Assembly (NCBI RefSeq): GCF_003002875.1
Contig: NZ_PVTH01000001.1
Span: 496,001 to 560,000 of the forward strand
Origin: Arcticibacter pallidicorallinus
Lineage (GTDB): Bacteria > Bacteroidota > Bacteroidia > Sphingobacteriales > Sphingobacteriaceae
DNA length: 64,000 nt
Reading direction: 5' to 3'
Under the pieces are notes generated by a model. That model was not told where the DNA came from, did not search any database, and saw only the letters and a list, made by a program, of their open reading frames with translations. The position numbers were made by a program, and so were the translations under genes. Below, one piece after another: positions 60,232-64,000 of the stretch (position 1 is its first letter; every line of letters begins with the position of its first letter).

Positions 60232-60239
60232 TAATTTTG
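60232..60239 (+). promoter_or_regulatory. Bacteroidota-type -7 element for the reductase gene
   Basis: TAATTTTG matches TAnnTTTG and lies 26 bases before the reductase ATG, just downstream of the inverted repeat. A regulator bound there would overlap the -33 region. Confidence 0.45.
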
Positions 60240-60265
60240 TTGCACAACTCTAAAAAAATGTAATT

Positions 60266-61012
60266 ATGAAAATAGGAATTATAGGTGTTGGTCATATAGG
60301 AAAGACATTAGCGTTAAGATTAGCACAAGCAGGTCATGATGTGGTGGTAGCTAATTCTCGCGGCCCAGAAAATATAGATTTAAATGTACTCTCTACTGGT
60401 GCTCGCGCCGTTACTATTGAGTATGCAATTGAAGGGAAAGATGTAATTATCCTGTCTATCCCCTTGAATAGAATCCCTGATATTAAAAACCTATTCTCAG
60501 CGGTTTCAGATTCTACAACCATCATTGATACTTCTAATTATTATCCTGCTCGTGACAGCAAAATTGATAGCATTGAAGCAGGGCAAGTTGAAAGTTTATG
60601 GGTAACGGAACAATTGGGACGTCCTATAGCTAAAGCCTGGAATGCCATTGGTTCAGATTCTTTGGTAAAAAATGATAAACCAGCTGGAAGCTCAGGGCGT
60701 ATTGCAATTCCTGTAGCCTCGGATCGTGAGGTTGACAAAACAATTGCTATGCAATTAATAGACGACACCGGCTTTGAGGCTTACTATACTGGATCCCTGG
60801 CAGACTCATGGAGACAACAACCTGGAGCACCGATCTATTGTACGGATCTGACAATAGATGAAATGGCAACGTTAATTAATACCGCAGAAAAGGAACGATT
60901 ACCTGCACGCCGTGATATAGCAGTATCAGCTATTATGGAGCGCATGAGCAATCCTACTACAAATCCTGATGCAGAATTCGGCTTACGGTTAAGTCGTGCC
61001 CTGTATATCTAA
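60266..61012 (+). CDS. NADPH-dependent F420 reductase-like protein
   Basis: The 248-residue protein has a Rossmann fold starting MKIGIIGVGHIGKTLALRLA and QAGHDVVVANSRGPENID. Next come VIILSIPLNRIPDI and DTSNYYPARDSKID, which mark the F420-reductase-like/ProC-related NAD(P) family. True coenzyme F420 is not expected in Bacteroidota, so the actual electron partner may be a flavin or another small molecule. It is divergent from the HxlR regulator and related to the gene at 61741-62421. Confidence 0.85.
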   Translation: MKIGIIGVGHIGKTLALRLAQAGHDVVVANSRGPENIDLNVLSTGARAVTIEYAIEGKDVIILSIPLNRIPDIKNLFSAVSDSTTIIDTSNYYPARDSKIDSIEAGQVESLWVTEQLGRPIAKAWNAIGSDSLVKNDKPAGSSGRIAIPVASDREVDKTIAMQLIDDTGFEAYYTGSLADSWRQQPGAPIYCTDLTIDEMATLINTAEKERLPARRDIAVSAIMERMSNPTTNPDAEFGLRLSRALYI

Positions 61013-61029
61013 TACATCTAAGGTAATAC

Positions 61030-61706
61030 ATGAAAGAGAAACTTGATACTGTTTCGGCTACCGATAGAAAAATGTTAATTGGCCTCCACTTAGGTAATGG
61101 GTATGGTTCCCAATCTGGAGCATGGCGTATGCCATGGGTCGACCGTCAGCAGAGCGTTACGGTCGTGATCCCGATGAGATCAAGTACATTCCAGGATTAA
61201 TGACAACCATAGCCAAAGACAGACGCTCGGCACTTGACCGCCGAATTCGACTAGGGGGTGATCAATTCCCACAAAGGATTGGTTATCTTCAACAGATGAT
61301 AGGTATTCAACTTGATCCTTTAAGAATGAACGAACCGCTATCGAAGGCCCAATTGAATACTGCCAGACCTTCACGTTACGATCCCCGATCCGACAATGCT
61401 CTAAAGATTGCTAAAGAAGGATGGACCCTGCGCGATATTCTAGCACATGGAGTGATCGATTATCATCCAGTCATTGTAGGTCCAGGTATTGAGGCAGCAG
61501 ATCATATGCAAGAATGGTTTGAAGCAGGCGCAGCTGACGGCTTTTGGATTTCAGCGGATGTTAATTCAGATGGAATTGATGCTTTTGTCGATGAGGTGAT
61601 CCCTGTCTTGCAGGAACGTGGTTTGTTTCACAAAGATTATGAAGGAAAAACTTTACGCGAACATTTGGGTGTGCCCGATCAGTATGGACTTGATCCCCGG
61701 GTTTAA
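61030..61706 (+). pseudogene. Internally deleted NtaA/SnaA-type flavin monooxygenase
   Basis: From ATG 61030 the frame reads RKMLIGLHLGNGYGSQSGAW, then RMPWVD, and is then out of frame. The remainder of the protein continues in another frame from about 61122: SAERYGRDPDEIKYIPGLMT, then GVIDYHPVIVGPGIEAADHM and EWFEAGAADGFWISADVNSD. These are the N-terminus and the C-terminal third of LLM-class nitrilotriacetate-type monooxygenases of about 440 residues. Roughly 250 residues in the middle are missing at a junction near 61135-61150. It lies between two reductase paralogues. Confidence 0.75.
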
Positions 61707-61740
61707 CAAAATCATTTAGTACACATAAATTTAACTTAAT

Positions 61741-62421
61741 ATGGAAATAGGAATAATCGGATCTGGTAACATTGGTAGTACCCTTGCTGGATATTTAATA
61801 AAACTTGGTCACCAGGTTACTATTGCAAATTCACGAGGACCAGAATCCTTAACTGATGTAGCAGAGAACACTGGCGCGAAGCCTGTTACAGCAGAAGAAG
61901 CTGCTCGAGCAAAAGATCTTGTCATTATCGCAATTCCTGCCAAGGCGATTAGGAAACTCCCTGTTGATATTCTATCCGCTTCGAAAGCTATTGTTTTAGA
62001 TGCTGGTAATTACTATCCTTCGCGTGACGGGCAAATCGCAGAGATTGAAGATGGATTAACGGATAGTGAATGGGTAGCAAAAGTTATTGGTCACCCGGTA
62101 ATAAAGGCTTTTAATAATATAGTTGCCGGAAGCTTAGCTTCTAAGGCCAGGCCAGGTGGAGGAACTGATCGAATCGCCTTATCAGTTGCCGGTGATAACA
62201 AGGAGCAGACAAAAGATATTATGAAACTGATTGAAGAAATTGGTTTCGATGCTATTGATGGAGGCACGTTATCAGAATCTTGGAAACAACAGCCGGGTGA
62301 ACCAGCTTATTGCCAGGATTTAGAAAAAGATGCTTTGGAAGCAGCGCTACAAGAGGCAGACCCTAGCACGCATCGAGAAAACCTTGCGAAGGCCGATGAG
62401 ATGGCACGGCCATATTTCTAA
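61741..62421 (+). CDS. NADPH-dependent F420 reductase-like protein, second copy
   Basis: The 226-residue protein begins MEIGIIGSGNIGSTLAGYLI, KLGHQVTIANSRGPESLTD, and keeps DLVIIAIPAKAIRKLP and DAGNYYPSRDGQIAEIED. It parallels the protein at 60266-61012 along its whole length, so the two are paralogues. Flavin monooxygenases of the NtaA type need a separate flavin reductase. The remnant monooxygenase between the two copies suggests these reductases once served it. Confidence 0.85.
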   Translation: MEIGIIGSGNIGSTLAGYLIKLGHQVTIANSRGPESLTDVAENTGAKPVTAEEAARAKDLVIIAIPAKAIRKLPVDILSASKAIVLDAGNYYPSRDGQIAEIEDGLTDSEWVAKVIGHPVIKAFNNIVAGSLASKARPGGGTDRIALSVAGDNKEQTKDIMKLIEEIGFDAIDGGTLSESWKQQPGEPAYCQDLEKDALEAALQEADPSTHRENLAKADEMARPYF

Positions 62422-62943
62422 GAACGGATAAGACTGATTTAAGACTTAGTTAGATGGGAAGATTTGTGAATGAAACCATTGCCTTCCTTAAGTTGCGCGA
62501 CTTTACCGGATACACAAAAATTATTGTCCTATGCCTGACAAATTAGGTATCGTAAAAAGCTACTTACCTTCTGATCTCTCACGATCTGACGTACTGAAGG
62601 AACCTTGTCACCCGCCTTTAATTTTAGGAGTTTTAAGTTTCTTCTACTTTATCCGCAATCTGTTCCTAACGGAGGCTTTTTCCTGTCATCACCTGTATCA
62701 AAACACCTAACTATCAGTTGAATCGGCTATTTCTTACGATAGACAACAAAGACATCAAAGACTATCGCGAACTATGGGGCGTGAATCTGTTCGCCATTGA
62801 TGTTAACGACTTTTTCAAGAAAGGGAATCTGATCATGACGTTAGATGATGCAAATGGAAATGTTGTATATTATAGGTTACTTAGGCGAGTAGATTAGGTG
62901 AAGCTGCGCTTATTTTCAAAAGACGGAATTTAATATATGTAGT
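62422..62943. other. Intergenic region with a possible coding remnant
   Basis: No complete gene is seen. One plus-strand frame without a start (62670-62897) has natural protein composition (LFLTIDNKDIKDYRELWG, FFKKGNLIMTLDDANGN) and may be the C-terminal tail of a lost gene. Confidence 0.4.
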
Positions 62944-63981
62944 TTATTTTGTGAGCACTTCTTCCAATTTTTGAGAGACCATACCTCCGGTTTCCCTTAA
63001 TTCAACCGCTATGATCTTCCCCTCAGGATCAATTAAAAAGTTTTCGGGCACAGCCCAAACGCCGTACATATGTGCAACGGGACTATCATATAAGCTCTCA
63101 TCGACAAGGGTTGTCCACTTTACTCCATCCTTTTGGATGGCCTTCTCTAGCGCTGTTTTTGTATCCAAACCAACACCGAGAATGTCGAAGCCTCGGTTTT
63201 TATATTTTTCATATACCTTCCTTAAGACAATATTCTCTCCGCGGCAGGGGCTACACCAACTTCCCCAAAAGTCGAGCAATACATACTTTCCTCTGTAAGA
63301 AGATAATTGCACTGATTTTCCACTAACAGACGTCATCGTGAAGTCTGGAGCGTTATCACCCACCTTAAGCTGTCTGTATTGTTCAATAAAACCCAGGAGT
63401 AAGGTGCCAAATGAATGGGCTTTTACTCTGTCTGTAAACGCGCTATAGAAGCTCTTTACCTTGCCTATCGGAATAACCTGTCTGTAGAGGTATAGTTCCA
63501 TTACGCTCTTGTAAGCATCAGGATGACTTTCGATATACCTTGTCGTTAGAGCTGTCTTAAGCGAGTCGGAATAGTTGTCTACAGTTACTTTGCCTTTGAT
63601 GTAAAATTCGTTAAAATAAAAGTCATAGTCAATGTTGGAAGCTGAACCTGACACGACAGCTGCAGGCAGGTTTCCACTGGTTCCGCTAATTCTAATTTCG
63701 CTATTCTCCAGCCAGAAGATCTTTCTCTTTTCCCTTTCAACAGCATTACTCAAAGAGGAAAAAACGATGGCAGCTTCCACGGGTTCTTTTACTTCTCCTT
63801 GAAAGCTGAATCTGTTTGCTTCAACAATTGTGGAATCAATTTGATCAGAGAGGAACTTCAAAAGATAAACCTTTGCGCCATTCTCAACCCCACTAATATT
63901 TCCAGCAATTGAGTAGGAGTGCTGTCCTAACAATGAAAGGCTACATTGTAGCAGGATGAATAAAGGCAATAAATGTTTCAT
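62944..63981 (-). CDS. TlpA-like thiol-disulfide oxidoreductase with DUF4369
   Basis: The 345-residue secreted protein has a signal peptide (LLPLFILLQCSLSLLGQ). An N-terminal DUF4369 domain follows (about 20-120; YSIAGNISGVENGAKVYLLK), then a helical linker. A C-terminal TlpA/AhpC-type thioredoxin domain begins near 206 (VGDNAPDFTMTSVSGKSVQL) with the active site FWGSWCSPCR and VPENFLIDPEGKI. It acts in the periplasm or on the surface as a disulfide reductase. The start is 19 bases from the right end of the window, and upstream regulation cannot be seen. Confidence 0.92.
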   Translation of the reverse strand: MKHLLPLFILLQCSLSLLGQHSYSIAGNISGVENGAKVYLLKFLSDQIDSTIVEANRFSFQGEVKEPVEAAIVFSSLSNAVEREKRKIFWLENSEIRISGTSGNLPAAVVSGSASNIDYDFYFNEFYIKGKVTVDNYSDSLKTALTTRYIESHPDAYKSVMELYLYRQVIPIGKVKSFYSAFTDRVKAHSFGTLLLGFIEQYRQLKVGDNAPDFTMTSVSGKSVQLSSYRGKYVLLDFWGSWCSPCRGENIVLRKVYEKYKNRGFDILGVGLDTKTALEKAIQKDGVKWTTLVDESLYDSPVAHMYGVWAVPENFLIDPEGKIIAVELRETGGMVSQKLEEVLTK

Positions 63982-64000
63982 CTATTAATATAAAAATTCC

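Overview
The window reads as a chromosomal segment of a Bacteroidota bacterium, most likely of the Sphingobacteriales (Pedobacter-like). The reasons are a fused SecDF, a Rho factor with a long Ala/Pro-rich insert, DUF2851, PspC, DUF4369 and DUF6266 proteins, promoters of the TAnnTTTG type in place of TATAAT, and starts without clear Shine-Dalgarno sequences. These family and lineage assignments come from recognising sequence patterns by eye; no database was searched.

From 1 to about 14.9 kb lie housekeeping genes: glmM, a cysteine desulfurase, accD, a class II aldolase, a type II NADH dehydrogenase, secDF, the thyA-folA pair and ispE, with a MarR regulator and a methyltransferase/PAP2/ZIP operon at the left end. 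From 16.0 to 21.5 kb a minus-strand cobalamin-uptake operon runs from a consensus promoter through a cobalamin riboswitch into a BtuB-like TonB-dependent receptor and three lipoproteins, two of them BtuG-like beta-propellers. From 21.5 to 24.7 kb are a small membrane protein and a 955-residue protein with an HExxH metallopeptidase motif, a propeller-like middle and a probable outer-membrane barrel.

From 25.4 to 49.5 kb the core continues: a tgt-lptG-eamA operon with its promoter back to back with that of a glycosyltransferase, ECF sigma factor, rsmG and dprA operon; polX, a GT9 glycosyltransferase and a SixA-like phosphatase; an AI-2E family exporter, sppA, folK, an Hpt protein, pssA and rho; then a long plus-strand run of pyrF, DUF2851, PspC, ftsK, lolA, a metallo-hydrolase and thioredoxin.

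From 49.5 to about 62.9 kb the window turns accessory. A DUF6266 gene has an upstream array of 11-bp GGTACG-type repeats. A tRNA-Pro(GGG) follows. After it comes a visibly A+T-richer restriction-modification island: Vsr, a stand-alone protein resembling the DNA-recognition domain of NgoFVII-type enzymes, an AlwI-like PD-(D/E)XK nuclease, one m5C methyltransferase and an NgoFVII-type PLD nuclease, faced by a DUF3883 protein and an unknown protein. Next is a graveyard of gene fragments (SBD-type restriction enzyme, GIY-YIG, DUF4130, DUF2461). An HxlR regulator with an 11-bp inverted-repeat operator then stands divergent from two F420-reductase-like paralogues that flank an internally deleted flavin monooxygenase. 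A TlpA-type thioredoxin-fold protein closes the window.

The strongest candidates for something new are the R-M island, with two unrelated nucleases, one methyltransferase and a free recognition domain; the doubled propeller lipoproteins of the B12 operon; the HExxH/propeller/barrel protein; and the 11-bp repeat array.
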